Below, in pieces: positions 1-11,800 of a stretch of DNA of 64,000 nucleotides. A program made the translations under genes and the position numbers. Source of the DNA: Synchiropus splendidus (Eukaryota > Chordata > Actinopteri > Syngnathiformes > Callionymidae); contig NC_071335.1 in NCBI RefSeq assembly GCF_027744825.2, positions 18,264,501-18,328,500 on the forward strand, in the 5' to 3' direction. Position 1 is the first letter of the stretch, and the number at the start of each line of letters is the position of its first letter. Below the pieces are notes generated by a model that saw nothing but the letters and a program-made list of their open reading frames with translations, searched no databases and had not been told where the DNA came from.

Positions 1-809
1 AAGGGCCACTTGAAAGTTTGACGGAAACTGAAAGTGAAGTGTGGCTGAAGGGCACTGTAATGGACAATGTGCAGGAAATAAAGCTCTGAAAATAAATTCA
101 TGAGTGCGGTTTGTTGATTTTGAGTGATGGATGGAAAGAAAAGGAAATAGCCTTTTACCGACAAAAGAGGGAGCAAGGATGGCAGAGAAAGAACAGTGAA
201 GCGGCGTATTCATGAGTGTGGTGGCATCACATGCAGAGCCCACAACTGAGAGGGGAAGAAGCAAGGTTGTGTGCAGAAAACAAAGTGAGAAGGAAGTAAA
301 GTTGGGCACATAAGAGATGGACTCTGTCTATGAAAACAGTGGGCATGAGCATGTGGACAATAATGTGGAGGTGAATAACTAAAACTAGAGTCATGATATT
401 GGTACTTACGCTCCATAAGTGAGGTGCCAACAGGTAGGGAAATAGGAATTCTGGAGCAAAGTAGATGAGGTGTGCGAGAATACGTTACCAAAAGGGAGAC
501 AATGGCGATAAGGACAGATTTCAATGGCCGGCTGAAGGGAAGAGAGGAAATGTGGATGTGATGGTAGTCAAAGACAGAGGATGCTGATGGTAGTGGTGGA
601 CACATATGTCCAGAAGAGATGAGGTGGAGTGCATAGGCATGTGCTGGAGGGCGAACCTGAGAGAGATAGTTGACTGTGTGGTGGTGCCAGAGGAGAGTGT
701 CGCCAGGAAGCATAGGCCACCAAGCTATAGAATGAGGCTCGTGACTGGGAAGAAAATGGAGACACAACCCAAGACTAAATGGCGGCATTTGTGAGAAGAT
801 GAATGTTCA

Positions 810-810
<1 letters not shown>
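1..810. other. unassigned purine-rich stretch, possibly degenerate LINE body
   Basis: No recognisable gene. The plus strand is purine-rich, so the minus strand stays open for 192 codons (210-788), but that reading frame is rich in His, Ser and Pro and has no motif I recognise; I take it as compositional. Because the sequence at 1270-1345 resembles the 3' end of a fish LINE, this stretch may be the decayed body of the same element. That link is inference only. Confidence 0.25.
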
Positions 811-989
<179 letters not shown>

Positions 990-1129
990 CAAATAATGGT
1001 TCTTGTGCAAGTACCAGTGCAATGCAAAGAGAGATGTTACTATGGCTAAGGCAGCAGCATGTCGTGTGTTGTATGAGAGGCAGGATGTTAAGAAAGGGGT
1101 CGATGTATTGAGGATGGCCAGGCAGAGAG

Positions 1130-1345
1130 TTGGAGAGAGACAGAGATTTGCAACAGGTTTGGTTGATCAAGGACAGTGAGGGACATTTGAATAGAGGAAA
1201 TATGTCATTGAGTGAAGAGAGTGACAGACAGGTGGTAGGAGTCCTTTTGGGAACAGTGGCATTGAAGATGCGCCGAACAATCAAGTGGAGGAAACTGACT
1301 TGTCATGGCAACCCCCTGTTGGGAAGCATGAGAATAAAGAACATT
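1130..1345 (+). mobile_element. degenerate LINE 3' end (tentative)
   Basis: The segment near 1285-1330 reads AAGTGGAGGAAACTGACTTG, then TCATGGCAACCCCCTGTTGG. It resembles the frequent fish LINE ending in which a GAGGAAACTGATC-like stretch is followed by GTGGCGACCCCTAACGGG and AGCCGAAAGAAG. Here CpGs are lost and the terminal AGCCGAAAG has become AGCATGAGAATAAAG. A 94-codon frame covers it (1130-1414), but without an RT or endonuclease motif. It would be an old, decayed copy. Known-family resemblance is from memory and the exact family is uncertain. Confidence 0.35.
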
Positions 1346-2450
1346 ATTAACGTTACATACGCTGGACTTGTTTCACTGATGTTTGGCAATTATCATTGTT
1401 ATTATGAGGACTAAATAAAAGAATGAATTTCCTTGAATATAATTCATTCATTGATTCACGTTTTTGTGCTCTCTCTCTATAACCAGAACCAAAGTGGAAC
1501 TGAGTAGGCTCAGGGTCATTTCAGCAATTCATGTGGCGTCCAGAGACATATTTCTTTTCTTTCAATTCAACTCTTCATTCTTTGTTGTTGATCATTTTTA
1601 CCACACCGGCTGCAATATGTAGCTGATCTCTATGATTCTGTGTGTCACGGCGTGCAATGAATCCAGTGCGGGGAAAATTGGGCTATCAATGGATCGATAC
1701 ATTGATATACGCTGTTGCTCATGTGCCCTGGCAGGAGATGTTTGTCATTCATTTATCGTGTTTTGCTGTCATCAAATGTGTCTCGCTGGGTACAATTAAC
1801 CAGCGCTGCCTTTCTTGTTCTTGTTTCTTTCTTTCTTTTTTTAAATAATCCATTGTGGTTTGGCAGTCATTGGAGCGTCATATTTAATAGAAGCATCCCT
1901 GAGAATAGTTAAAATAATGGATTTTCAATTATACAATTCACACTCAAATTGTCTTGGCAGGAAAATATCTTTCCTCAGTGTTGTAGAAGAACTGGAAGCA
2001 TGTCCAGGTATTTTTTTCCCCCCAGCTACTTAGACATCACTTGAACAGTATTGAATGAGAAATCTCCAGGGTGTTGGGGTAACATGGGTAATACCAGGGA
2101 AAATGTCGCGCACCTGTCTATGCAAAGGTGAAAGAGCCCAGAGCCAAACAGCTGCTCAGAATAAAATAGAGATGTGTGAGTGACATATGCTTTTTTTATT
2201 TGGCCCAATCGCTCTTGGGTCTCTGACCCTTAAGTCTTCATAGTGGGGCATTTTTGATGTGACCTTCTGACCATTTTGGTCACCATTTATGATATGTATT
2301 ATTGTTATTATTTGGTTTTCCATTCCAAGATCAACAGGCAGGGGACACTGAAAATTCAGCCCTGTGAGACTACAAACAATGGAAAAGAAAATGTTATCAA
2401 CATGTAACTATAATTTTCTTGTTTGTTTGTTTTCCCTAAAATAATCTCAG
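1346..2450. other. no feature recognised
   Basis: Unique-looking AT-rich sequence. It holds a short (CTTT) run near 1820-1842 and nothing else I can support. Confidence 0.5.
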
Positions 2451-2711
2451 AGCAAAGCCCCTGGGAGACAGTATAATCAGCTAGTGACCATGGGGGAATG
2501 CAATTCAGAGGAAGTCCTGGTCACTGATATGACAGTCCCCCTGCCAGAGGGGTACGGCGGCCAGATTTACCCCCTCACGCTGACAACTGTAAAAGGTACC
2601 ATGCATATTGCTATAATGAGGACCAGGCGGGAAGTCTTCTCTGCCCTTCACATTGCACTTGAGGAGGAAAGTAAAACAAATACCCTGGTGACACTGCAAT
2701 ATGACACATAA
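2451..2711 (+). CDS. weak candidate terminal exon, unknown protein
   Basis: A splice-acceptor-like TTTTCCCTAAAATAATCTCAG ends at 2450 and one frame then stays open for 86 codons to a TAA at 2709-2711. The sequence is more GC-balanced than its surroundings. The predicted peptide (containing TVPLPEGYGGQIYPLTLTTV) matches no family I know, and there are no domain motifs, signal peptide or membrane segment. An open run of this length is expected by chance somewhere in 64 kb. A GTAAAAG donor-like site lies inside at 2590. No neighbouring exon is visible. Treat as a low-probability candidate. Confidence 0.12.
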   Translation, partial: SKAPGRQYNQLVTMGECNSEEVLVTDMTVPLPEGYGGQIYPLTLTTVKGTMHIAIMRTRREVFSALHIALEEESKTNTLVTLQYDT

Positions 2712-3575
2712 ATAAGGAAGTAAATATGGAGGAAATAACTTTGGGAGAGCAATAATGTGTTTTGTGATTATTTTGTGTTAATATATGTGTAGCCATGCGA
2801 CGCGGAGAGGTGAATGATGTGAATAAATTTAGACATTAACAAATTCCAATTTTCTGAGTTGCCTCTATAACAACCGACTTAGTCAGTTGACATTAGGACT
2901 CTGAATTCCGTCAATCTATGACAACTCAGTTTTCGTAAAGCTGTATGTTTCCCTCACTGAACATCACACAAACTGCGAATGTCGCATTTCATTCTGAATA
3001 AAAGTGTATGAATCCTCTGTGAAGGAACAAACAAAGCGACACCCCTGAGCACCAAATCTGGATTCATTCAATGATTCAGTTTCAGTTACTTGCTCCGATG
3101 AAGTTTGACGTTAGTGAACTTCAGATTTGAAAAATAGTTTTACTACATACCTGCATTTACCATTCTATGTGATGTGATAAGTAACTTGATGACCATATTA
3201 ATCTGGACACTGGGCTCCTCAGGTGGAATTTTCAATGTAAATATACATGTCACCCTCAAATACGTTGTCCATACAGATGAAACACAACACAAATTGTGTC
3301 TCTTGTTTATCATCGCTGATTCATTCTGCGCACACTGTTGACATCAATCCAAGCACAGTTGTTTAATATGTAGTGTTTGCCTTCTTTGTGGCAAGGACCT
3401 CTTTAATGTCAGCGGGGAGATGTTGAGTTGTCATCTTCCCAATGCCCTGAGTTAGACTCACTGTCGACGTGAATATTCCCCAAACCATGCCCACACAAGT
3501 TAGGCTACCACATTTTGACTTGAAGAGTAAACTGTATTTCAGTTCAACCCATGGCGACAAAACTCTTTGTAACTC

Positions 3576-3577
<2 letters not shown>
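2712..3577. other. no feature recognised
   Basis: AT-rich unique-looking sequence between the weak exon candidate and a microsatellite. I see no repeat family or gene in it. Confidence 0.5.
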
Positions 3578-3613
<36 letters not shown>

Positions 3614-3690
3614 TAGATAGATATAGATAGATATAGATATAGATATAGATATAGATATATATAGATATAGATAGATGGAAAATAGATAGA
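3578..3690. repeat. compound TA / GATA microsatellite
   Basis: A pure TA run (3578-3611) passes into irregular GATA and GATATA units, ending with a detached ATAGATAGA at 3682-3690. The 118-codon minus-strand frame across it is a translated repeat. Confidence 0.95.
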
Positions 3691-5092
3691 AAATGTGAAA
3701 TGTAAAGTCCAGTCAACATAACATGATGTGAAATAAATAAATAAAGAAAAACACCAACTAACTAAACAATTATGAAATAAACTAGTTTAATAGTCAAGAA
3801 TAACACGCTGTCATGTTTGCACAAAATGAAGTGTTGATATTGTTGAGATGAAAACACCCAGAAATGCCCCTCTCACTCTCGCAGACAAAAGACGAAGAGC
3901 AAATGAAAAGCGTGTGTTGTATACGTGTGGAAGTCACCGGCGTGTTATTTGTGGATTCTATTTCTGTGAGTTATGCTGCTTTGTTTATTGTTCTGCACTT
4001 GTGAGGCAGAACACGGGTCAATAGGAGTGCTGTGCTCTAAAACCAATTTAGACATTTCATGCCATGCAATAAAGCATCATGGAGGAGCGCACCACAAACT
4101 CTCAGTCTCAAGGCAGATAATCAAAGCACAAGGTCAGCGGGCTAGTTTCATACTTGACACCATAAGTATTTGTCAATGGCCCCTCATCTTTGCCCAGATG
4201 AAAACGAAAATGCTTCGCAGGGGCTTTTCAAATGCTCCCGTGACTTTCCGAGTCAGGATGCTTGTTGTGAGTAAGTGAGGACATTTTTTTCTGAATGAGT
4301 TTTTAATAAATATTTTCTATGTTTTCAAAATGTCACCCTCGACGTCAGGTCTGATCTCCGTGGGTTTTCTCTGTGGGCTGGTTTTCGCACATGAAGTAGT
4401 GGTGAGACTTTGATGTGTGCTGACAATGTGAATCGTGCCTTTGCTAAATTTAATCATATTAACTTGTTAACCATGCTGCTGCCACGTGACACACCGACAG
4501 AAAAAGGAGCTTTCTCTGCTCGCTCTTGCTCCATCCGCCTGCCTCTGGAACAGACTGAGGGGAAACTCTGGCTTTTGTGCTTTTTATTTTCTTGCTATTC
4601 GGCGGATGGATATACAATTTGCAGAGGGGGACTTGACATTAAAGTGGGTTTCACGCGACGGACTCTGCGTCAAAACGTGTTTTGCTCAAAAATCAGAAAT
4701 GTTGAGACAAACAAACCAGGGTTAGGCTCCGGACTTGATCAGCCTCGATATAGTGGCTCTTGCTCTGCAAAAAGGTGTAACATTTCAAGCAAGGCAACTC
4801 AGTTGATGCAGGATATGACGCCATCTTCTTTGCTTTAGAATTAGTCACACTGAAATGACTGTTCTGCACATACTGCCCCCAGCTGGTGAGAGTTGAGGTA
4901 AATATGAATAAATACATAAATAATCGCTTAATATGCTTCTGTGTCCTGGCTACATCATAATGTTTGTGTGTGCACCTTAGTTTGTACTCTTCTTATCATG
5001 AAAATTGCAAAGAGTTCCTATTTTTGTCATATTCTGGATCATACCGTGCACATATTTTTTTTTTTCCCCATTTCCCTGACCAGTCTTATATG
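3691..5092. other. no gene recognised; single-copy sequence
   Basis: Two overlapping plus-strand frames at 4410-4838 (142 and 79 codons) lack motifs and splice context. A CTCF-like but imperfect minus-strand motif sits near 4871-4885 (ACTGCCCCCAGCTGG on the plus strand; one core mismatch). Confidence 0.4.
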
Positions 5093-5814
5093 CAGTGGTA
5101 TCTCGGTTCTCGACCACAATCCGTTCCAGACGGCCGTTCGAGAAGTGATTTGTTCGAAATCTGAATTGATTTTTCCCATTACAATGAATGGAAAAAGAAA
5201 CAATGCGTTCCAAGCCTTAACATAGTCTTTTGTAGGAGTGAATGTAGAGTGTCTGCTGCAGGTGCGCTGTTCCTCTATGTGTGTGGCCGCTGCATGTGGG
5301 AGGGGTTGCCGAGTGAGTGAGGTCTCTCCAGAAGTGAAGAGGTGCCCGGTGCGTGTCCAGCTCTGAATGTGCGCTTCTGTGCAGTTTGGCTGTGACAAAG
5401 TCATAAACCAAGTCACGCTCTGTCCCAGACTCGCCTCATCCCTGTCCCAGCTCCAGCCCACAACAGGACATCAAACCCTGGAGTGGTGTGGAGAGCGAGC
5501 ACCTCCCCTGTGACACTCTACCACGGTCCAGTGTGGAGACAGGAAAGGTTTTACTCCTCAATATGAAGAAAAAACAGTCAGTAAATGTAGCTAACGGGAC
5601 ACGTCTGCATACAGAGGCTGCGTTATACACAATAACAAAGCGTGTCGTGGGTCAGCTGATCGGTCCGCGCACGTTATGTTTTTTTCACGGCTTTTTTTCG
5701 GGGGCGTACGAGTTCTGGATTTTCGTTCAAAATCCGAAGCAAAAAATCTCAAAATTTTTGTTCAAACTTCGATTTGTTCGAATTCCGGGACATTTGAAAA
5801 CCAATGTACCACTG
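5093..5814 (+). mobile_element. MITE family M, copy 1 (mariner-like)
   Basis: This 722 bp element starts CAGTGGTATCTCGGTTCTCG and ends ATGTACCACTG, an inverted-repeat pair of the kind seen in Tc1/mariner-like MITEs of fish. The flanks are TG on both sides, probably mutated TA target sites. The interior contains short direct and inverted CGTTCGAGAA-like units near both ends. The 331 bp core at 5223-5553 is the same as in the three other copies as far as I can see by eye. Open frames occur on both strands (minus strand 140 codons from 5461; plus strand 177 codons from 5488) but carry no transposase DDE/D motif, so the element is non-autonomous. Confidence 0.85.
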
Positions 5815-6200
5815 TGTATTGTACAACCTCGTGGCACTTTTTTTCTGAAGACCCCTGACCATTTTTTTTACATGCATCCAGCTCACCTCCCAAATCGAGT
5901 CCTTTGTTCCTCTTTCCAGTTCACAAAATTCCATCCAAATATGTGCACAGTTCACCACATTATTTTGACCAGAATAACAAACCATCGGAAGCACGACCTC
6001 TTTGGCGGCTGTAATGAATAATGGGACACCATTGTGAATGACAAAGTGGTGAATCTTCGCAAGCGCCTCCTAGTTTGTGGGTCATGTGGTATGACTCAGA
6101 ATATATTAGTCATTTGTGTTCCACTAAACTGAAGTCTCTGAACTGCATCCTGACAAATGAATACTTCCTTCCCAGGTGGGTGAGAGAACTACCGCTAGTT
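5815..6200. other. no feature recognised
   Basis: Short unique-looking spacer between an M copy and a diverged P copy. Confidence 0.4.
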
Positions 6201-6345
6201 TCGGGAGGCTTCATGAAACACTGCCTTGATTTCCCCAGCTCAGTAGGAGGTGCTCTCGGTTTAAAAATGATGTGAGGCTTCATTGAAATGTTTGTCCAAA
6301 TTCAAAGAATTGAGAGCACAGGGTGACATCTAGTGATCAACTGAT
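6201..6345. mobile_element. foldback element family P, old diverged copy
   Basis: Recognisable pieces in the family order: GGCTTCATGAAACACTG, an AGTAGGAGGTGCTCT equivalent of the CTCF-like motif, ATGATGTGAGGCTTCATTGAA, and ACATCTAGTG. It is more diverged than the copies at 17.1, 34.5 and 63.5 kb, and its outer ends are not clear. Confidence 0.6.
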
Positions 6346-8512
6346 ATGGCACGGATCAGAAAGATGATTTCATTTGTTACCCAGCAACCCTAAAATATGC
6401 TGTCTCAGCACATTTTGTCACCACAGTTCCATGCATGTTAAGTCATTTCAGTGATATGTTGGTGTGCTGCTTTTTTAAACTCTACTTTCTTTGCTAGTTC
6501 AAAACAAAGCAGCAACCCCATCTTCAAAACCAAATCCACAAAACTACAGAATTCCACTAAAATATATTCACTTCCAGCCATTTTTTTTAAGGTTATGCTG
6601 TTTAGAAACAAAGAAACAAACGGCAGTGAAAACATAACCTTCACCGCTCCTTGGTGCAGGCAACCAGTGGAGCGGAGTGTGGGTTACACCAGTAAAGGAT
6701 AGTCTACTGAGGAGGGTGGTGTGAGAGTTGGTGTTGAAGGTCACACTCCGTTCGAGTGGGCGGAAGACGGAGCCAGAGAAGGAGAACTAGCTGCTGTCAG
6801 GAGGTTGTTGAAGTCCTGGCATTTTACTTCTGATTTGGACCTTGTATGTCTTCGACTGTCCAAAATTCAAGGACAACAAGCTGTAAAAATGTATGAGCAG
6901 AATATTCAGAGAGCTTTTTGCCTGGCAAGGGACCTCAGCATCCAGCAAACTGATGATTCAGGAAAAGCCACATAAGCTGGACGTTTAAAGCTACAGCCCT
7001 TATAAGGTTTGTAGCACTTGCTGGTTGTTGCTTTCTGTTTCCACGCCTTGTTCACCTTGATGTCAGAGTCAGTGCAGACTCAGAAATCTTTATCAATGAC
7101 ATGTTGTCCATCAGGGGTTGCTGTGGCAACCGCATTTTTTTTTTGTGTAGCTACTAAATGTGTAGTTCTTATTTAGCATTGGTGATTTTTGTGAGAGACA
7201 CTGGCAGAGGGGGATGGAAAACAGACATGGAGGGGTGGGAGTTTTTGGGAAAGTTATGTAGACAGATAAGTTCAGGACAAGTTGAAGTTTATGAAGGGTT
7301 TGTTAGGAAGGAGTGACATTTATATTGGTAGGCAGTAAGGCTGTGAACAGGCAGATAATGTAGCATAGGTGAACGTGTGCAGACAAGAATGGTGTAGATA
7401 TGTAGTGTACTATCAGGAATGACACCAGGCTGTTGATCAGAAGAAGCAGGGGGATACTGACAGAAATGGAGCCAGTGAGGAGAAGCCTGGTTTTATTCAA
7501 ATTTGACTAGGGAAAACTAGGATTTCATCTGGACAGGCAGTTCATGACAGAGAAGGACAGGAGGTCTGAAGCAGGTTCAGAGAAGAGTTAGAGCCTCAGA
7601 CAGTTTCGGCAATTTTACAGCGCATATTTTGCAACAGCCATGTGGTCAAGGTTCTGTTTGATAATGAATATTAATAACCAACTGCAGGGCTTAAATCATC
7701 TGGCATTTATACATGTAGCAACAATAGCTGAGCAAGAGAATATCTGGGTAGAGCTGCAAGGTTATAAATGAGGTGTGAAGTTTTATGGGCCAGGTGGCTG
7801 AATGTTCTGAGCCTTATTGATATTCAATATACCATTAGGAAAAAAATGCTAATTTCAAACCATGTTAGTGGTTCAGAAGCCACTAAGAGACAAGTCTACA
7901 TTTCCAAACATAGATAAACAGGATTAATAAATACAAAGTCATTTATTTTTTTTTGAGATGGTGATGATTATAAATATGAAAAGCTGCTCTGTAATGAAAC
8001 ACTTTCTCGAGGCCTGGGGACCAAACCTGGCCTTTCAAATCTTTATTGAGTTGCACAGCTTTAAAATTGGAAAGTCATCTTGGAGTTGAGCTTTAAATAT
8101 GTATAGCTGGGTCAAGATTAATTTCAGTACTGCTTTAAATGAACTGAATTATCATGAGCACAGTGTTTACATTTTAACATTGCAGCCTGGAAAAACAGGG
8201 TTCAGGAGAAAACTGATTTGAGATCCTTTGTTTTATGAGGTGCATTCAAGTCCATAGACTATAAAATTCTGCTTAGTGCCATAAACCATGTCTAACCCTC
8301 GAGTGATTTAGGTTGACACCCCTCCGGTACAGGCATAAACGTTCATTTAGACAGGTCAAAAATGAAGTAGTTTCACAAAATAAAGATGAGTCGATCAAAA
8401 AAATTACATGCAGATCTTGGATCATATAAATAAGTACAAATTCCACAGTGTATCACAATGAACATTTAATAATTTTTTTTCTCTTTACTTTGTCTCTAAC
8501 CATCCCCTAAAA
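6346..8512. other. no gene recognised; unique AT-rich sequence
   Basis: Contains a GTTGCTGTGGCAAC hairpin near 7118 and short T runs. Open frames (for example 6721-6975 plus, 7303-7500 minus) lack splice context or motifs. Nothing else is supported. Confidence 0.45.
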
Positions 8513-9044
8513 CAGTCCTGGGTAAAGTGTGGCCCGGGGGCCATGTGCGGCCCAAAGCCTGTATTTTCATGGCCCCATTGACGTCAGATTAAAACTATAA
8601 CTACAACTGATATGTTGTAATTTTTTTTTTTTTTTTTTCTCTTTTAGTCACTACTGCCACCACTTCAGAAGTAAATATGTAAATAGATAAATATATATAT
8701 ATATTTTTTTTCATTGGCCACTTTTATGTGTTTTTCTTGTTCGTCAAAATACACTGAAGGAATATTGAAAATATATTTTGAAATAAACTGCCTTTTTATC
8801 TGCTAAAATTAAACGTGTATAAAGTGAAATATTACAATATGTTTCATGGCATGTTTACACTTCTTAATATCCTTCCTTACATTTAATCTTTTTAGGTTCA
8901 TTTTGTCCTTGTTACTTAAGTATATATCTTGGATATTTTGCCCTCATGTTTTGTAGTCAACAATGTCTTTCTTTTGATGATGGCCCCTCACAGCAGTGAC
9001 ATTTTCTAATGTGGCCCTTTTGGAAATGTAATATCCCACCTCTG
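8513..9044 (+). mobile_element. non-autonomous hAT element with perfect TSD
   Basis: The element starts CAGTCCTGGG and ends CCCACCTCTG. GTGGCCCGGGGGCC near the left end and TGTGGCCCTTTTGG near the right are typical of a widespread fish hAT MITE. It is flanked by an 8 bp direct repeat CCCTAAAA (8505-8512 and 9045-9052), the exact target-site duplication length of hAT elements. The 532 bp body is AT-rich with poly-T and TA runs and has no transposase frame, so it depended on a transposase supplied elsewhere. Confidence 0.92.
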
Positions 9045-9052
9045 CCCTAAAA

Positions 9053-11039
9053 TCTACTCAAAAGAATTACATCTTGTTTAGTGATCAGGGTTTTAGGAGT
9101 TTATAATACACTTGTGCTTGTGACTTTAAATGAAGCCCTTAAGAACATCTGTGCGAAAAGTTATCTTCTGCCATCGTGTGTATAAATGTCAGAGTCAATG
9201 TCGGGGAAGAGAAACAAGATTGCTCGTGATTGCAGCTGGTAGGTTTATTTGGGGAAGGTCAGTATGGTTTAGAGGAGCAAGGTAGGAGCACCTGATCGGG
9301 AGATAGGAGAGGGGCGCGCAACACACACACAGTACTAAAAAACGCAGTGTGGGGGTAAAAAAAAATCAACAGATACTGAAATAAATCTAAATATACAAGG
9401 AGGCAGGCTCATTGATGTTGTCCTTCTGATGGCGCAGGACGTGCCCATCGGTGTTGATGTGTCAGAAAGAGTCTGTCTGTCAGCAAAGAAAACCTCCCTG
9501 CAGCGACGTGTCAATCTGGAGACGCCGCACTTCAGAGGGAGCGATTGATGAAATTGAAGGTCAAAAAATAAACAGATGAATGACAGTTGTCTGAGCAGAT
9601 GGAACACATGGATTTTCATTACCAGGCACGAGGCTCTCCGAGGGTTTGTTCCCTCTAATTGGCAGGAATTTAATAAATATATTTTTGGTGTGGAAATTTT
9701 TTCAGCTGTAATTGGTTACGAAGGGCCACTTGTCCGTCGCGCGATCAAAGCGCTCCTGGCAGCCAGACATGTAGCCCAACATTTATCGTGCTTGGATGGA
9801 ACGTTGTGATATCAGCCCTGCAGGCTTTCTGTGTTTGAGTCCTTCTGCCGTGATGCGTTGTCCGATTAGTCTTTCAATTTCCCATAATCACGCTTTTGCA
9901 CATAGTTTGCCGGGCGACGCAGCTTTATCAGTGTGTGAACTTCTCTGTTGATCGGGGTGTGACTATTGATAACTCGGCGGTGTGCGAGAGTGTGATTGCT
10001 TTTTTTTTTTTTTTTTCCTCTTGGCAGGCTGGTAGAATTTGCATGGCTCCCCGCCTCCCCTGAAAGAATATGCGTTTATTTTTGTGTGGTCACAGCCCAG
10101 CCATCTCATCTGGACACATCAGCTGTGTCAACATCTGCCATCCTCTCTGCCTGTCAGACCGATTGTGACTCTATCACTCAATCTTCAATCATTAATCGCA
10201 TTTGCATCCCACAGCGATGAAGCAAGTAGCCCTCAACTTGCGCGTGTCGGACATTTTTCATTCTAAAAGCAAAAGATGTTCATCGAATCTAATGCAACGC
10301 TGACAAATCACGGCATTTTGATAACCTTCCTCCGACCTTGGCCAAGTTCAGATTCTCATTTCAGGAGTTCAATCGCTCCTTCGTCAATTATGTTCCAATG
10401 TTTACCGACAAGGAAAAGGGACTGGTGTGTTTCACTGTAAAACCGATGAGGTAGGTTTATCGGATGGAGGGTGGAATGGCCGTTTGCATCTGCTTTGCCA
10501 AGATTGCTTGTACAATCTGAGCCAAGTGACACACACCTACCAAACTATAGAGTGCACGAAATCTAAGAAGGAAAATAGATCTTTTTATGACATAAGCCAC
10601 AGGTGCATTGGTGCCGTCTATGGCGCAGAAAATGCATGAGGATCACTTCTAGGGATCCTCTAGTTCTAGTTTTGAAAAATGGGTCCAGCATCAAGACTGA
10701 CTCATGAAACAATCTCGGCAATGTTCTGAACTTGAACTCACATCTTATTTAAAGTGTTCAAAAAGCACTGTTTTCACCCTCCAGTAGATGGTCTGTGTTG
10801 GCAGAGCTGCCGACACGTAGGCAAAAACAGTGCAGTTTGAGCGCTTTAAAGGTAAATAAAATGCCCGCCATTACTTCTTGGGCAATATGCTTTGCGTTCC
10901 GAATGTCACGCTCAGACTGGCGTGATCCGTCAAGTGCAGGTGTTTTAAGTATCGTATTGAATTGGTGGCGTTGACGCGGCATTCACCGATCATCCGAGAT
11001 CAGTCTTTCATAATCGGTGGCCGATCCATTGGAGCATCC
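9053..11039. other. no gene; possible conserved noncoding block at 9590-9760
   Basis: Mostly single-copy-looking DNA. 9590-9760 has a homeodomain-rich appearance (CTAATTGG, ATTTAATAAAT, GTAATTGG) with little simple sequence. A poly-T/CTTGGCAG acceptor-like site at 10026 has no matching donor. No domain-bearing frame is present. Confidence 0.35.
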
Positions 11040-11124
11040 CTCGTAAAAGTCCATATATTCGCCGCATTATTGTATCAGGTGCAGGGTTAAAAAAAGTAGC
11101 GGCTTATAGTCCAGAAAATACGGT
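11040..11124 (+). mobile_element. end of a common fish interspersed repeat
   Basis: AGTAGCGGCTTATAGTCC followed by AGAAAATACGGTA is the typical right end of an abundant fish repeat (GCGGCTTATAGTCCGGAAAATACGGTA-like, quoted from memory). GTGCAGGGTTAAAAAAAG just upstream is also part of that family. The left end is not identifiable here. Confidence 0.5.
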
Positions 11125-11415
11125 ATTTAAATCAGAGAGCGTGTGTTTCCTGAGTGAGTTTGGAGAGACACAAGTACATGAAGCCACCAGGTACAACCCA
11201 AGACTTTTGTAACACCGAAAAGAAATTGTTTAGTGCCACTTGAATCATGAGAAGCAAAGAAATAAAACATGTCACGTCTATTTAAATCAGAGACTGTCTT
11301 TCCTTGGTGAGACACAAGTACATGAAGTCACCAGGCACAACCCAAGACATTTGTAACACTGAAAAGTTTAGTGTTTAGCGCCACTTGAATCAAGAAAAGA
11401 AAAAAAATACACATA
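11124..11415 (+). repeat. tandem duplication, 155 bp unit
   Basis: Two head-to-tail copies begin with TATTTAAATCAGAG at 11124 and 11279. Shared blocks include GAGACACAAGTACATGAAG, CACCAGGTACAACCCAAGAC and CACTTGAATCA. The copies differ by several substitutions and small indels, so the duplication is old. The minus-strand 62-codon frame over it is not a gene. Confidence 0.85.
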
Positions 11416-11672
11416 AAAAAGAAACATGGATGAGACCTTACGATTCAGGATTACTGCCTCATATTTGCGATGTTACTGTAATTCCATCAGTTATCCGTCC
11501 CCCCAATCGAGTAATAACTGTCACTGGAACCCATTTGTCAGGACAAGAATGTAAAAACAGTGACAATTTAAATGATTCATCGTACACACTTGAGACTGAG
11601 ACAGTTTCATACTTATTGTGAAAAAACAAAACACATTTTCTACATGCAAGACAGAAAAGTTTGCATTTATTT

Positions 11673-11800
11673 TTGTACCTAGTTCATCTTTACTTGTGGG
11701 GACCAATTCTAGACAAAACACCTTATGCCCTTATGGGGACCATTTCGCCGGACCCCACAAATCCAAGCCTCAATTTGAGGATGAAGACATCAAAATAACT
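11673..11800. mobile_element. GTGGGGACC-type dispersed repeat
   Basis: CTTGTGGGGACCAATTCTAG, TATGGGGACCATTT and GCCGGACCCCACAAATCC are hallmarks of a widespread teleost dispersed repeat with opposing GTGGGGACC / GGACCCCAC units. I cannot define its ends. Confidence 0.5.

Noticed and set aside
210..788. 192-codon minus-strand frame
   Set aside because: It reflects a purine-rich plus strand; His/Ser/Pro-rich, with no domain or splice context.
4871..4885. CTCF-like site outside any repeat
   Set aside because: One mismatch at an invariant core position and no other support.
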